The notes: a model not told the origin generated them from the sequence alone. Shown: positions 1-10,936, counted from the stretch's first letter. The stretch is DNA of 64,000 nt from Pleomorphomonas sp. JP5 (GCF_023721815.1 NZ_JAMDLI010000001.1:62001-126000); one strand, 5' to 3'. A program made the numbers and translations.

Positions 1-627
1 GGTCGGGTCCATGTTCTCTTCGACAACCGGAGCTTTGGATCTGGCCCCGCCGATGAACCTACGTGGCAACGGGTCGTGCGCCTGCCGCCTCCGCCGGTCT
101 ATGACCTTCCGCGCGAGCGTTATCGCGTGGAGATGCGTTCGGCGCCACCGCGATATGTCGAAGAGGCTCTTACGGCTCCCCCGCTCGTCAAGGTGCGACC
201 GGAGTACACGCTCGACCAGGTGATCTACAGCCCCGACCTGCGCGAACGGGTCAGATCGGTCGATCTCGATACCATCACCTTCTCCAGCGGTGCCTGGGCG
301 ATAGAGCGCAGCCAGGTGGCGAGCATCGAGGCGGTCGCGCGCGGTATTGAAGCCGCTCTTCGCCGTAACCCCAACGAGGTGTTCCTGGTCGAGGGGTATA
401 CGGACGCGGTCGGCTCGGTGGTGGACAACCTGTCTCTATCCGACCGTCGCGCCGAGGCGGTAGCCAACGTGCTGACGGACCACTACGGGATTCCGCCCGA
501 GAAGCTCGTCACCCAAGGCTACGGCGAGAGCTACCTGAAGATCCCGACGGAGCGAGCGGAGCGCGCCAATCGACGCGTTGCGGTGCGTCGCATCACGCCG
601 CTGCTCTCGACCAACGGCCAGCCGTAA
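1..627 (+). CDS. OmpA-family outer-membrane protein (5' end missing)
   Basis: The reading frame is open from the first base, so the gene begins before the window and only about 208 C-terminal residues are seen. The last ~110 residues are an OmpA C-terminal domain, which binds peptidoglycan non-covalently: VEGYTDAVGSVVDNLSLSDR, followed by RAEAVANVL, a QGYGE segment and a closing NRRVAVR. The Asp of YTDA and the Arg of NRRV match the residues that hold diaminopimelate in this family. Upstream is a proline-rich linker (LPPPPVYDLPRERY). The protein probably ties the outer membrane or a lipoprotein to the wall. A strong hairpin terminator follows. The N-terminal part, which would separate an OmpA porin from a lipoprotein or a longer fusion, is not visible. 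Confidence 0.85.
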   Translation, partial: GRVHVLFDNRSFGSGPADEPTWQRVVRLPPPPVYDLPRERYRVEMRSAPPRYVEEALTAPPLVKVRPEYTLDQVIYSPDLRERVRSVDLDTITFSSGAWAIERSQVASIEAVARGIEAALRRNPNEVFLVEGYTDAVGSVVDNLSLSDRRAEAVANVLTDHYGIPPEKLVTQGYGESYLKIPTERAERANRRVAVRRITPLLSTNGQP

Positions 628-662
628 GGCAATTGCTCCGCGGCCCCGTTCTCCGCTAAAAG

Positions 663-692
663 AAAGCCCCGTCCATTGAGGATGGGGCTTTT
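663..692 (+). terminator. Rho-independent terminator after the OmpA-family gene
   Basis: A 12-bp stem (663-674 with 680-691, one G-T wobble) closes a 5-base loop and runs into a short T run at 689-692. It lies 36 bases after the stop codon and separates this gene from the DUF2182 gene. Confidence 0.8.
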
Positions 693-729
693 CGCCTTGG
701 GCCTTATGGCACCCGATCGGTAACTCATT

Positions 730-1470
730 TTGACGAATCGCTTCGCCTCCGCGCTCGGCAGTCATCCCCGTTGGCTTGCGCTGGCCGCCGTTGTGTTCAT
801 GGCCGCCAGCGGTTGGCTGTGGTTGATCGCTTCTGTTGTCAATGTCGGCTTGGCGGAAGCGTTGATGCCGGCGATGGAAGAGTATCTCAGCGTCAGTGGT
901 CTTGCGCTTGGTCTTGCCATGTGGGTGGCCATGGTCTTTGCCATGATGCTGCCGACGGCCGCGCCCACGTTCAACGCCTACGCCAATACGGCGGGGGCCG
1001 GCACCATGGCGCTGATCGCCGGCTATACCGCGGTCTGGCTCTTGGCCTCGGTGGTGGCCATGACCATCCAGACCGGGCTTGTGCATCTTGGCGCCCTCGC
1101 GCCGCACATGGCGCCAGCTGGCATCGCGCTCTCTGCGTCCATACTGATTGCCGCTGGAGTATACCAGTTCACCCCCTTGAAGTGGGCCTGTCTCTTTCGC
1201 TGTCGCAACCCACGTGTCTCCGATGTAGAGGTCGGGGCAGGCGCCGCATTCCGCATCGGCGTCGAGGAAGGCCTGGCCTGTCTCGGCTGCTGCTGGGCCA
1301 TGATGGCGGTGATGTTCGCCACAGGGCTCATGAATCTGGCCGCCATGGCCATCCTCGGCGCTCTCATGGGCGTGGAAAAGCTGATCAGCGGTGTCTGGCT
1401 GACGTATTTCCTCGGGGTTTTGTTCATTCTTGCCGGTGTCATCTTGGCGAGCGGCCTCGTCATCGGGTAG
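730..1470 (+). CDS. DUF2182 family polytopic membrane protein
   Basis: The product has 246 residues and about six hydrophobic segments. It carries the family hallmarks MWVAMVFAMMLP near residue 60 and GCCWAMMAVMFATGLMNLAA near residue 195. A CLFRC pair and the CLGCCW cysteines lie at membrane edges. DUF2182 proteins are described as predicted metal-binding integral membrane proteins, but no activity is established. The TTG at 730 is used because an in-frame stop at 721 rules out anything earlier; there is no clear ribosome-binding site, so a start some codons later is possible. The gene stands alone between a terminator and pcsA. Confidence 0.75.
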   Translation: MTNRFASALGSHPRWLALAAVVFMAASGWLWLIASVVNVGLAEALMPAMEEYLSVSGLALGLAMWVAMVFAMMLPTAAPTFNAYANTAGAGTMALIAGYTAVWLLASVVAMTIQTGLVHLGALAPHMAPAGIALSASILIAAGVYQFTPLKWACLFRCRNPRVSDVEVGAGAAFRIGVEEGLACLGCCWAMMAVMFATGLMNLAAMAILGALMGVEKLISGVWLTYFLGVLFILAGVILASGLVIG

Positions 1471-1610
1471 ATTGTAGTCAGATGTAACCATCCGGCATGA
1501 TCGGTAAGGTTTTGGGCGATGATATTTTGGGCTCCGTCGGGCGACGCGCTTCGTCCGTTCATGATGGCTCTCGGCCCGGCCGTCGGTTCGGACGAGAGGA
1601 GCGGCGCGCG

Positions 1611-2345
1611 ATGACGGAACTGACACTTGTGGGCAGACATCAGAATGCGTTGATCGCCCTTGCCGTGCACGCTTTTACGGCGAGCGGCATCGTCCTGGCC
1701 ATGCTGGCGGCTTTCGCTGCCTATAATCTGGACTGGACGACCTTCTTCATGTGGCTTGGCCTTGCGCTGGTCGTCGATGGCATCGACGGGCCGATTGCGC
1801 GCAAGGTGTCGGTGGAAAGTCGCTTGCCGACCTTCTCCGGCGCTGCCCTGGACTTCGTGGTTGACTATGTGACCTACGCCTTCCTGCCGGCGCTCGCAGT
1901 CGCAACGGCCGGGTTCACCTCGATACCCGTTGCCTTGGCTCTGGCCGGCATGATCGTCTTCACGTCGGCGATGTACTTCGGCGACACCCGCATGAAGATG
2001 AAAAACAACGCCTTCCGGGGCTTCCCCGTTGTCTGGAACGGCGTGGTCTTCCTTTATTTCGTCTTCGATCTCAACCAGTTCGCGGTCATCGGCATCACCG
2101 TTGCCCTGTCGATTCTGACATTTGCTCCGGTCGCTTTCGTACATCCGGTGCGAGTCGAGAAATGGCGGCCGTTGACGCTGGCGGTGACGTTGATCTGGTC
2201 TCTGTTCGCGGCTGCGGCGCTGGTTTGGGATTTGAATCCGCCTATCGGCGTCGAGATCGGTCTGGCGCTTTCCACGGCGTATCTGACGTTTGTCGCGGCC
2301 GTGCAGCAACTTATCGACAAGTTCTTTGGCGCCGGAAAAGCTTGA
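1611..2345 (+). CDS. pcsA: phosphatidylcholine synthase
   Basis: The 244-residue integral membrane enzyme condenses CDP-diacylglycerol with choline to make phosphatidylcholine in one step at the inner membrane. This route is typical of rhizobia, Brucella and relatives. The altered CDP-alcohol phosphotransferase motif is visible: DG-x2-AR, then twelve residues, G-x3-D-x3-D (DGPIAR ... SGAALDFVVD), with the wider Pcs-type spacing. About seven or eight hydrophobic helices follow. The ATG at 1611 has a purine-rich GAGAGGA 10 bases upstream; an earlier in-frame ATG at 1497 would add 38 unlikely residues. Length and motif agree with PcsA rather than PssA or PgsA. Confidence 0.93.
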   Translation: MTELTLVGRHQNALIALAVHAFTASGIVLAMLAAFAAYNLDWTTFFMWLGLALVVDGIDGPIARKVSVESRLPTFSGAALDFVVDYVTYAFLPALAVATAGFTSIPVALALAGMIVFTSAMYFGDTRMKMKNNAFRGFPVVWNGVVFLYFVFDLNQFAVIGITVALSILTFAPVAFVHPVRVEKWRPLTLAVTLIWSLFAAAALVWDLNPPIGVEIGLALSTAYLTFVAAVQQLIDKFFGAGKA

Positions 2346-2415
2346 AGCCACGAAAGGCGACGAGTGCCTTTCGTACAATCGGCAAAATGAGCGACGCTGA
2401 CGGCCATGTCTGGGA

Positions 2416-3150
2416 ATGACCGCCTCCATGCTTGATCTTGTGTTCAACGCCAGCGCCTGGGCCAGCCTCCTGACCCTCACGGTCATGGAGATTGTCCTTG
2501 GGATCGACAATCTCGTTTTCATTTCCGTGTTGACCAGCCGGCTGCCGACTGAGGCGGCGCGAAAGGCGAGGGCGCTCGGCCTTTCGATGGCGCTCGTCTT
2601 CCGAATCCTGCTGCTTATCACCCTGTCCTGGTTGATCGGCCTGACGGCGCCGGTGTTTTCCCTGTTCGGCCACGGATTCTCGTGGCGCGATCTCATTCTC
2701 CTCGCCGGTGGTCTGTTCCTGCTCTACAAGGCGACCCACGAAATCCATGCCGGAATCGAAGGCGAGGAAGACGAGAGCGGCAACATCGTTCATGTCGCCT
2801 TTGGCGCTACCGTGGCTCAGATCATCGTCATCGATATCGTCTTTTCGATCGACAGCATCATCACGGCAATCGGCATGGCCGAGCATGTGCCGGTGATGAT
2901 TCTCGCCGTCGTCATCGCCATGATGATCATGTTCGCGGCGTCCGAGCCGATCTCGAACTTCATTCACAAGCATCCGACGACAAAGATGCTGGCTCTATCC
3001 TTCCTTCTTCTGATCGGCGTCTCACTGGTCGCCGACGGCGTCGGCTTCCACGTGCCGCGTGCCTACATCTACTTCGCCATGGCCTTTTCGGCGGGCGTCG
3101 AGATGATCAACATCCTGGCCAGCCGCAAACATCGCAAGACCAAGGCCTGA
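2416..3150 (+). CDS. TerC family integral membrane protein
   Basis: The 244-residue protein has about seven transmembrane helices. The two TerC/Alx signatures are seen: MEIVLGIDNLVFISVL near residue 24, and DIVFSIDSIITAIG near residue 140, each with an acidic residue inside a helix. Family members such as Alx and TerC are linked to manganese export, alkaline response and tellurite resistance; the substrate here cannot be read from sequence. A second ATG at 2428 is an equally possible start. It lies 70 bases after pcsA in the same direction. Confidence 0.85.
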   Translation: MTASMLDLVFNASAWASLLTLTVMEIVLGIDNLVFISVLTSRLPTEAARKARALGLSMALVFRILLLITLSWLIGLTAPVFSLFGHGFSWRDLILLAGGLFLLYKATHEIHAGIEGEEDESGNIVHVAFGATVAQIIVIDIVFSIDSIITAIGMAEHVPVMILAVVIAMMIMFAASEPISNFIHKHPTTKMLALSFLLLIGVSLVADGVGFHVPRAYIYFAMAFSAGVEMINILASRKHRKTKA

Positions 3151-3462
3151 GACCGAAGGAAGTCGAAGACGCGAGACAGGATGATGGATGTATCATCCGC
3201 TCTTTGCGAGCTATGTCTCCGGTCCCTAGGCTGGGACAGGCGCAAGGAACGCACTTTCAGAAGCGCTCGCCACCCGGTCCCTTTGTCGACGCATCGTTTT
3301 CGGTGCGGGCCCACCTAGCGACTCTCGATCGACCGCCTAGGCTTTTTTACGGATTTCGCTTGGGTTCTAGATCGTTTCAGGCTACCCCTCTGTCAGGTGG
3401 CGCCTCGTCGGCGTTTTTCGACGTTCATGGGTCGCCTCGCTTTGTTACGGGTATTCGGACCG
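3151..3462. other. Intergenic region upstream of pncB
   Basis: There is no convincing gene. A 7-bp inverted repeat with a 6-base loop lies at 3179-3198, 29 bases after the terC-like stop, but no T run follows, so it is a weak terminator at best. A short palindrome at 3335-3342 is followed by six T. The pncB promoter is presumably in the second half; I could not assign -35 and -10 boxes. Confidence 0.4.
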
Positions 3463-4767
3463 ATGAGCACCACCGATATCGCCAAGCGGGTTCACGACCA
3501 CAACTGGAAACTCGACCCGATCATTCGCAGTCTGCTCGATACGGACATCTACAAGTTCCTGATGCAGCAGCTGATCTGGAAGCGTTACCGCGATGTCGAC
3601 GTCACTTTCTCTCTGATCAACCGCACGAGCAGGATTCGTCTGGCCGACGACATCGACGAGGGCGAGCTTCGAGCCCAGCTCGACTATGCGCGCTCGTTGC
3701 GGATCGGCAAGAAGGAGTGGATCTGGCTCGCCGGCAACACCTTCTATGGCAAGCGCCAGATCTTCGCGCCTGAGTATCTGGAGTTCCTTCGCGATTTCCA
3801 GTTGCCGCCCTATGAGCTCAGGAAGGTTGACGGCCAGTACCATCTTGAGTTCCACGGCCCCTGGACCCACACGACCATGTGGGAAATCCCGGCATTGGCC
3901 ATCATCAACGAGTTGCGCTCGCGCTCGGTGATGAAAACCATGCGGCGTTTCGAACTCGACGTTCTCTACGCGCGCGCCAAGGCCAAGCTGTGGAGCAAGG
4001 TGGAGCGGCTGCGCGCCTTCCCCGACATCAAGATTGCCGACTTCGGTAGCCGCCGACGCCATTCGCATCTCTGGCAGGACTGGTGCGTCAACGCGCTGAA
4101 GGAGGGGCTCGGCCCGTCCTTCATCGGCACGTCGAACGTTTTGCTGGCCATGAAGAGCGACCTCGAGGCTATCGGCACCAACGCTCATGAGCTGCCGATG
4201 GCCATGGCGGCGCTTGCCAACACCGAGGACGAACTGCGCCATTCGCCCTACCGGGTGTTGCGCGACTGGCAGGAGCTGTATGACGGCAATCTGCTGGTGG
4301 TTCTTCCGGATGCCTTTGGTACCGCGTCATTTCTGCGTGATGCGCCGGACTGGGTGGCCGACTGGAAGGGTTTTCGTCCCGATAGCGCCGATCCGGTCGA
4401 AGGCGGCGAGGAAATCGTCGCCTGGTGGAAATCGAAAGGGTGCGATCCTCGCGACAAGCTGATCGTCTTTTCCGATGGTCTCGACGTCGAGGAGATCGAG
4501 CGCGTCTACACCCACTTCCGCGGTCGCGTTCACATGAGCTTCGGCTGGGGAACCAACCTCACCAACGACTTCCAGGATTGTGCTCCGCAGCCGACCGATG
4601 ACTTCGATGCGATATCGCTCGTTTGCAAGGTGACGCAGGTGAACGGCCGACCGGCCGTGAAGCTCTCCGACAACCCGGAGAAAGCGACGGGCGATCCGGC
4701 CGAGATTGCTCGCTATCTGCGGGTGTTCGGTGAAGCGGGGCGGGTCAAGCGACCTGTGCTAGTTTAG
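3463..4767 (+). CDS. pncB: nicotinate phosphoribosyltransferase
   Basis: The enzyme makes nicotinate mononucleotide from nicotinate and PRPP with ATP hydrolysis, the entry step of NAD salvage. The 434-residue length matches bacterial PncB. Features include [14 protein letters not shown] near residue 25, [11 protein letters not shown] near residue 195 (His200 matches the phosphorylated histidine) and the C-terminal [13 protein letters not shown] phosphate-binding segment. The ATG at 3463 is chosen because the protein then starts as other alphaproteobacterial PncB do; an earlier in-frame start at 3397 would add 22 residues. A terminator shared with the convergent accC follows. Confidence 0.95.
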   Translation: MSTTDIAKRVHDHNWKLDPIIRSLLDTDIYKFLMQQLIWKRYRDVDVTFSLINRTSRIRLADDIDEGELRAQLDYARSLRIGKKEWIWLAGNTFYGKRQIFAPEYLEFLRDFQLPPYELRKVDGQYHLEFHGPWTHTTMWEIPALAIINELRSRSVMKTMRRFELDVLYARAKAKLWSKVERLRAFPDIKIADFGSRRRHSHLWQDWCVNALKEGLGPSFIGTSNVLLAMKSDLEAIGTNAHELPMAMAALANTEDELRHSPYRVLRDWQELYDGNLLVVLPDAFGTASFLRDAPDWVADWKGFRPDSADPVEGGEEIVAWWKSKGCDPRDKLIVFSDGLDVEEIERVYTHFRGRVHMSFGWGTNLTNDFQDCAPQPTDDFDAISLVCKVTQVNGRPAVKLSDNPEKATGDPAEIARYLRVFGEAGRVKRPVLV

Positions 4768-4783
4768 CGCTTGCGGAAACGTT

Positions 4784-4807
4784 AACGCCGCCCGTGAGGG
4801 CGGCGTT
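4784..4807. terminator. Bidirectional terminator between pncB and accC
   Basis: A perfect 10-bp GC-rich stem (4784-4793 with 4798-4807) has a GTGA loop. It sits between the convergent ends of pncB and accC. Rightward it is followed by an interrupted T-rich stretch (TTCTTGTATCTT). Confidence 0.85.
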
Positions 4808-4838
4808 CTTGTATCTTCAGTGTCTGTCCGGCTTGAGA

Positions 4839-6191
4839 TCAGGCCTCGAACGGCTTGGTGGCTAGCCATTTCTCCAGCCAGTGGATGTCGTAGGCGCCGT
4901 CGATGATGTCGGCGTTCTTCAACATGTTGTTGAAGAGCGGAATCGTCGAGTCGATGCCGTCGACCACGAACTCGTCCAGACAGCGACGCAGGCGCATCAG
5001 GCACTCGACGCGGTTGCGGCCGTGAACGATCAGTTTGCCGATCATGCTGTCGTAGTAGGGCGGGATCGTGTAGCCCTGATAGACGCCGCTATCGACACGC
5101 ACTCCCAATCCTCCGGGAGGATGCCAATAGGTGATCTTGCCTGGCGACGGCGCAAACGTGGCGGCGTTCTCGGCATTGATGCGGCACTCGATGGCGTGAC
5201 CGTTGAAATGGACGTCCGACTGGCGGAAGCTCAGCGCCTGACCGGAGGCCACCTTGATCTGCTCGTTGACGAGATCGATGCCGGTGATCATCTCCGTCAC
5301 CGGATGTTCCACCTGGAGGCGGGTGTTCATCTCGATGAAGTAGAACTCGCCGTTCTCGTACAGGAACTCGATGGTGCCGGCGCCGGAATAGTTGAGCTCG
5401 GCCATAGCGTTCGCGACGATGTCGCCGATCCTGGCCCTTTCGTCCTCATTGAGAGCCGGTGAACGGGCCTCTTCCATGACCTTCTGATGGCGGCGCTGCA
5501 GCGAGCAATCGCGCTCGCCAAGATGAACCGCGTTGCCCTGGCCATCACCGAGAACCTGCAGTTCGATGTGACGTGGCTTCAGGAGATACTTCTCGATGTA
5601 CACCGCGTCGTCGCCGAAGGCGTTTTTCGCCTCGGTCTTGGCGGCGGACATGGCTGAGGGTAGCTCCGCCTCGGTCATGGCGACACGCATACCGCGACCG
5701 CCGCCACCCGCCGATGCTTTCACCAGGACCGGATAGCCGATCTCGGCGGCAATGCGCAGTGCGTCTTCTTCAGACTCGACGGCGCCGTCGGAACCGGGCA
5801 CCACGGGAATGCCGAGGCGCTTGGCGGTCGCCTTGGCCTCGATCTTGTCGCCCATGATGCGGATGTGATCGGCCGACGGTCCGATGAAGGCGACGTTGTG
5901 GGCAGCCAGGATATCGGCGAAGCGGGCATTCTCGCTGAGAAAGCCGTAGCCGGGGTGAACCGCCTCGGCTCCAGTGATCTCGCAGGCGGCGACGATGTTG
6001 GGAATGTTGAGGTAGCTTTCGCGCACCGGCGCCGGGCCGATACAGACGCTTTCGTCCGCGAGGCGGACGTGCATGGCATTGGCGTCGGCCGTCGAGTGGA
6101 CGGCAACGGTGCCGATGCCGAGCTCCTTGCAGGCGCGCAGCACCCGAAGTGCGATTTCGCCGCGGTTGGCGATGAGGATCTTCTCGAACAT
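4839..6191 (-). CDS. accC: acetyl-CoA carboxylase, biotin carboxylase subunit
   Basis: This ATP-grasp enzyme carboxylates the biotin carried by AccB using bicarbonate, the first half-reaction of fatty-acid synthesis. The 450 residues match AccC (449 in E. coli). The N-terminal [14 protein letters not shown], the ATP-binding [11 protein letters not shown] loop, [12 protein letters not shown], and the [14 protein letters not shown] catalytic segment are all present. The ATG at 6191 gives the classical [11 protein letters not shown] start and lies 8 bases after the accB stop, so the two genes form one transcript. A GTG at 6203 that overlaps accB is less likely. Confidence 0.97.
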   Translation of the reverse strand: MFEKILIANRGEIALRVLRACKELGIGTVAVHSTADANAMHVRLADESVCIGPAPVRESYLNIPNIVAACEITGAEAVHPGYGFLSENARFADILAAHNVAFIGPSADHIRIMGDKIEAKATAKRLGIPVVPGSDGAVESEEDALRIAAEIGYPVLVKASAGGGGRGMRVAMTEAELPSAMSAAKTEAKNAFGDDAVYIEKYLLKPRHIELQVLGDGQGNAVHLGERDCSLQRRHQKVMEEARSPALNEDERARIGDIVANAMAELNYSGAGTIEFLYENGEFYFIEMNTRLQVEHPVTEMITGIDLVNEQIKVASGQALSFRQSDVHFNGHAIECRINAENAATFAPSPGKITYWHPPGGLGVRVDSGVYQGYTIPPYYDSMIGKLIVHGRNRVECLMRLRRCLDEFVVDGIDSTIPLFNNMLKNADIIDGAYDIHWLEKWLATKPFEA

Positions 6192-6199
6192 GGGGCCGG

Positions 6200-6682
6200 T
6201 CACTCGATGATCAGCAGAGGCTCGCCGAACTCGACCGGCTGGCCGTTCTCGACGAAGATGGCCGTGACGCGGCCAGCGCGCGGGGCCGGAATGTGGTTGA
6301 GGTGCTTCATGGCCTCGATGATCATCACCGTCTGGCCTTCCTTCACCGTGTCGCCAACCTCGACGAAGGACCGCGCGCCTGGCTCGGGAGCCAGGTAGGC
6401 AGTACCAACCATCGGGGAGGGCACGGCGCCAGGATTGGCGGCGGGGTCAGCGGCCTTCGGCGCCTCGACGGCCACTGGGGCGGCGGCTCCAGCAGGGGCG
6501 GACATCGCGGGCATCGCGCTCGGCGGAGCCCATCCTCCGGCCTGGGTAATGGTGACCGGCGCCGCCGTTCGAGCCACGCGGATCTTCAGCTTCTCCTGCT
6601 CCACCTCGATCTCGGTGAGGTTCGTCTCGTCGAGGATGTTGGCAAGCTGGCGGATCAGTTCGTAGTCAAAGGTCTGGGGCAT
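6200..6682 (-). CDS. accB: acetyl-CoA carboxylase, biotin carboxyl carrier protein
   Basis: The 160-residue carrier has the usual plan: an N-terminal helical segment (1-37), an Ala/Pro-rich flexible linker (about 38-90), and a C-terminal biotinyl domain. The target lysine is Lys126 in EAMKHLNH, where Met-Lys is flanked as in all AccB. It shuttles carboxybiotin from AccC to the AccAD transferase, whose genes are not in the window. It is encoded between aroQ and accC with 26 bases to aroQ, an arrangement common in Rhizobiales. Confidence 0.97.
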   Translation of the reverse strand: MPQTFDYELIRQLANILDETNLTEIEVEQEKLKIRVARTAAPVTITQAGGWAPPSAMPAMSAPAGAAAPVAVEAPKAADPAANPGAVPSPMVGTAYLAPEPGARSFVEVGDTVKEGQTVMIIEAMKHLNHIPAPRAGRVTAIFVENGQPVEFGEPLLIIE

Positions 6683-6708
6683 CGGTTCTCACCGGATTGG
6701 GACGGCGG

Positions 6709-7152
6709 TCACCCTTTCAGGAGACCGGCGAGGGCTTCGAGCGCGAGAGTATAGCCAAGAGGGCCAAGGCCGACGATCACTCCAGCCGCCACTGGCGACA
6801 CGAAGGACCGATGCCGGAAACTCTCGCGGGCATGGACGTTTGAAATGTGAACTTCGATCAGGGGAACTCCGACTCCCTTGATCGCATCGTGGAGGGCGAT
6901 TGACGTGTGCGTATAGGCGCCGGGGTTCATCACCACGCCGGCACCGCGCCGCCCCGCCTCCTGAATCCAGTCGACGAGAACGCCTTCATGGTTGGACTGA
7001 CGAAACTCGACGGCTGAAAATCCCAGTGCGGCAGCCTTCTCTCGGCAATTCGCCTCGATATCGGCAAGGGTCAGCGATCCGTAGATGCCCGGTTCTCGCG
7101 TTCCGAGAAGATTGAGGTTCGGTCCGTTGAGGATGAACGCTTCAATGGGCAA
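6709..7152 (-). CDS. aroQ: 3-dehydroquinate dehydratase, type II
   Basis: The enzyme dehydrates 3-dehydroquinate to 3-dehydroshikimate (shikimate pathway). It is 147 residues, the size of the dodecameric type II enzyme. The [17 protein letters not shown] start holds the catalytic Tyr24 and Arg19; [16 protein letters not shown] and [15 protein letters not shown] carry the substrate-binding Asn and the catalytic His/Arg. It is first in the leftward aroQ-accB-accC group. The promoter probably lies in the 158 bases before it, but no clear boxes were found. Confidence 0.96.
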   Translation of the reverse strand: MPIEAFILNGPNLNLLGTREPGIYGSLTLADIEANCREKAAALGFSAVEFRQSNHEGVLVDWIQEAGRRGAGVVMNPGAYTHTSIALHDAIKGVGVPLIEVHISNVHARESFRHRSFVSPVAAGVIVGLGPLGYTLALEALAGLLKG

Positions 7153-7310
7153 TCGGTTGGTTCCCTTTCAAGGCCGGAACAGGGGAGGCCGCAGCCCATC
7201 GGCGGGCATTGACCGGCTTCCTTATAGGCATATGCCGCTCCGAAAAAAAGAGGCAGCGCCGATTCATCCCCGTCTGTGGGGGGCGCACCGCATCGAGCTC
7301 TGCCCAGAAG

Positions 7311-8075
<765 letters not shown>

Positions 8076-8110
8076 GCGACTGCTCCTCGTTCCAGGCCGT
8101 GAGAACCCGG

Positions 8111-9469
8111 TTATCTTGGTATCTTGTAGGTGATGATGTCGTCGGCGCGCAGCCAGGCCGGCGAGCCGGTCTTCAGTTTCTCCTGCGCGCGGATGGCGTA
8201 TTTCTTGGCCGTCTCTATGTCGCCCGAGGCGAAACTTCCTTGCGCTGAGGCAAGATCGGCCATGGCGATGTTGTCCTTGCGCGCATAGGCGATCGCAAGC
8301 TGCCGATAGCCGACTGGCTGGTCTGGGTCGTCGCCAATGCCCTTTGTAAGCGCAGCGATTGCCTCGTCGGTCAGTTTGCCGTCACCGGTGCCAACCAGCG
8401 CCTGCCCCAGCAGGACGCGGATGGGGCCGGCGTTCGGTGCCAGTGACACTGCTTTCCTGAGAGGAGCGAGGGCTTCCCTTGGCTTGCCGGTTTCCAGAAG
8501 GATCTGTCCCTTCAGCTCCCAGAAGTAAGGATTGTTGGGGGAACGCTTGATCAGGGCATCCATCCTGGAGATGGCCGCTTTCGGGTCCGCGAAGCGGTAA
8601 GCGATGATGGCGCGGGCGTAATCGGCGGCGAGGCTGGTGTCGGAGGGTGGATAGAGCCGCATCACGCTTTGGGCGTTGCGGGTGAAGGCGGCGAACTTGG
8701 CCCGGACAAGGTCGTGCCGTGCCTGGAGCGACGGACTGTCCACCTTGTCGAAGAACTTCGACTTGCGGGCCATCTCGTCAATCATGGCGATGCGATCCGC
8801 TGCCAGGGGGTGGCTCTGGATATAGGGATCGATGTGGGCGGACATGAACATCTGCTGATCGGCGAAACGCTTGAAGGTTTCCAGCATGCCCTTGGCCGAC
8901 TGGCCGGTTTGGGCAAGGTACTTCAGCGCCAGCTGGTCGGCGGCGGTCTCGTTCTCGCGGGCATACATCAGAAGGCCGCGCTGGCCGAACTGCATTCCAC
9001 CGGTGGCCAGGGCGCCCACCGCTCCACCTCCGCCACCCGCCGCGCCCGCCGCGACGCCGCCCAGCATGGCGAGCGCCGATAGAATCTGCATTCGACGGAT
9101 CTCAGCGCGCAATTGGGAGAGATGGTTGGCGGCGAGGTGTCCGATCTCATGCGCCAACACGCCAATCAGTTGGTTGGGCGTCGTGGAGTCGATGATGGCC
9201 CCGGCGTTGACGAAAATATGCCGGCTGTCGGCAACGAAGGCATTGAAGGTATCGTCATTGACCAGCTTGACGCGGACGGTGGCTGCGCCGAGACCGGCCG
9301 CCTTCAGCAAGGGGCGCGTGTAGTCGGCGATCAGGGCTTCCGCTTCGGCGTCACGCAGCAACGATATGCTGCGGCTCCGCTCTACCGAGAGCGCGGGCAG
9401 AGTGGACGAGAGGGCGATCGTAGCCGCCGTGAGTATGGCGACGGAGGTACGGCAGAAGCTGATCATCAT
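8111..9469 (-). CDS. M48 family periplasmic metalloprotease with TPR repeats (BepA-like)
   Basis: The 452-residue exported zinc protease has a signal peptide (about 1-29), a peptidase M48 domain with HEIGH at 107-111, and the third ligand in ENETAADQLALKYL. A glycine/alanine-rich hydrophobic stretch follows HEIGH, and the C-terminal half has tetratricopeptide-type helices. BepA/YfgC proteins of this plan degrade or chaperone outer-membrane proteins such as LptD. The ATG pair at 9469/9466 gives a clean signal peptide; longer readings would run through the promoter region of the divergent aminotransferase. It is followed by the dsbA-like gene, which fits a shared envelope role. Confidence 0.88.
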   Translation of the reverse strand: MMISFCRTSVAILTAATIALSSTLPALSVERSRSISLLRDAEAEALIADYTRPLLKAAGLGAATVRVKLVNDDTFNAFVADSRHIFVNAGAIIDSTTPNQLIGVLAHEIGHLAANHLSQLRAEIRRMQILSALAMLGGVAAGAAGGGGGAVGALATGGMQFGQRGLLMYARENETAADQLALKYLAQTGQSAKGMLETFKRFADQQMFMSAHIDPYIQSHPLAADRIAMIDEMARKSKFFDKVDSPSLQARHDLVRAKFAAFTRNAQSVMRLYPPSDTSLAADYARAIIAYRFADPKAAISRMDALIKRSPNNPYFWELKGQILLETGKPREALAPLRKAVSLAPNAGPIRVLLGQALVGTGDGKLTDEAIAALTKGIGDDPDQPVGYRQLAIAYARKDNIAMADLASAQGSFASGDIETAKKYAIRAQEKLKTGSPAWLRADDIITYKIPR

Positions 9470-9617
9470 CGCGCGATTCACTATCGGAAGTCTCGTCAGG
9501 GTGTCCGTAGCCTGATAAAGGGCAGAACGTGTGCCGGGCGCAACGGAAAAATCCGAGCCGCCCAGCTGACGATACATTGCAATCCATCTCTGGCAAAATC
9601 TTGGAGGCGAGGGGAGA

Positions 9618-10766
9618 ATGCGGGTTTCTCGGCGGAGTGATGTGGCTCCCTTTCTCGCCATGGATGTGCTGTCCGACGCCAATCGTCTTGCCCGCGAAGG
9701 CCGAAGCATCGTTCACATGGAGCTTGGCGAACCCGGTGCACCGGTGCCGGCCGCCGTTCGCGCCGCCGCCGAAGCGGCGCTCAGTCGCGGCCGCATCGGC
9801 TATACCGAAGCGCTTGGCATTCCCGAGCTGCGGTCCCGGATCGCCCGTCTTTACGCCGATCGCTACGGCATCGACGTGCCGGCCGAGCGGGTTGCGGTCA
9901 CTGGAGGGTCGTCTGGCGCTTTCAATCTCGCATTCCTTGCCATGTTCGACGTTGGCGATCGCGTGGGGTTGCCGACCCCGGGCTATCCCGCCTATCGCAA
10001 CATTCTGGCCGCGCTCGGTCTCGACGTCGTCGAGATCCCTACGACCGCCGATGCGCGCTGGCAGGCGAGCGCCGCTGCCATCGAAAAGGTGCATGCCGAA
10101 CAACCGCTTGCCGGGGTCGTCGTGGCGAGCCCCAACAATCCTTCGGGCACCATGATGACGCGCGACGGCCTCAAGTCGCTGGTCGCCGCTTGTCGGGACA
10201 TTAAGATCGCCCTCGTCATGGACGAGATCTACCACGGTCTCGTCTATGACGGCGACGAGGTGACGGCGCTCGAGTTTTCCGACGACGTTGTGGTCGTCAA
10301 CTCATTCTCCAAGTATTTCTGCATGACGGGCTGGCGTGTTGGCTGGATGGTGCTGCCGGAACGCTTGGTGCGTCCGGTCGAGCGCATCGCCCAAAACCTC
10401 TTCATCTCGCCATCGGAGTTGTCGCAACGCGCCGCCCTCGGCGCTTTCGAGGCCAGGGAAGAACTCGAAGCGGTCAAGGCTGGTTACGAGGCCAGCCGCC
10501 AGCTGCTTCTGGCGCGTATGCCAAAGATTGGTCTCGATCGTTTCCTGCCGGTCGACGGTGCCTTCTACTTTTACGCCGACGTAAGTCGCTATACCAACGA
10601 CAGCCTCGAGTTCTGTCGTCGCATGCTGCATGAGGCCGGCGTCGCAGCAACGCCTGGTCTCGACTTCGATACGGGGCGCGGCTCGTCCTATGTACGCTTT
10701 TCCTTTGCCGGACGTACGGATGAGGTCGCGGAGGCCTGCGAGCGACTCGGTGGCTGGCTGAAATAG
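9618..10766 (+). CDS. class I/II pyridoxal-phosphate aminotransferase
   Basis: The 382-residue fold-type I enzyme has GYTEALGIPELR (substrate loop), SPNNPSGT with the PLP-pairing Asn, DEIYHGLVY with the Asp for the pyridine nitrogen, the Schiff-base Lys232 in NSFSKYFCMTGWR, and a carboxylate-binding Arg near the end (SYVRFSFAG). The family includes aspartate and aromatic aminotransferases, so the amino acid used cannot be fixed. It is transcribed away from the M48 gene; 148 bases between them should hold both promoters. Confidence 0.88.
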   Translation: MRVSRRSDVAPFLAMDVLSDANRLAREGRSIVHMELGEPGAPVPAAVRAAAEAALSRGRIGYTEALGIPELRSRIARLYADRYGIDVPAERVAVTGGSSGAFNLAFLAMFDVGDRVGLPTPGYPAYRNILAALGLDVVEIPTTADARWQASAAAIEKVHAEQPLAGVVVASPNNPSGTMMTRDGLKSLVAACRDIKIALVMDEIYHGLVYDGDEVTALEFSDDVVVVNSFSKYFCMTGWRVGWMVLPERLVRPVERIAQNLFISPSELSQRAALGAFEAREELEAVKAGYEASRQLLLARMPKIGLDRFLPVDGAFYFYADVSRYTNDSLEFCRRMLHEAGVAATPGLDFDTGRGSSYVRFSFAGRTDEVAEACERLGGWLK

Positions 10767-10936
10767 CAGCGCACTCACTCACGTGTATTCAGGCTCCGGC
10801 GCTTTGCTTCACCATGAAGGGGGCTTTGACCTTTCGTGGCCGTCGGCGCCGATCGGTGCGTGACGAGCGAGAAAGGCGCGCCTTGTGAAGCGCCTCCGAG
10901 TCGGCAGACATGCCTTATCGGGGAGACAGATACAAA

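Noticed and set aside
1023-2696. 557-residue leftward frame across the DUF2182 gene, pcsA and the terC-like gene
   Set aside because: It spans three well-supported rightward genes and is rich in Arg/Gly/His, typical of antisense frames in GC-rich DNA.
3335-3348. Terminator made of the palindrome GCCTAGGC followed by six T
   Set aside because: The palindrome has no loop and only three or four possible pairs, too weak for termination.
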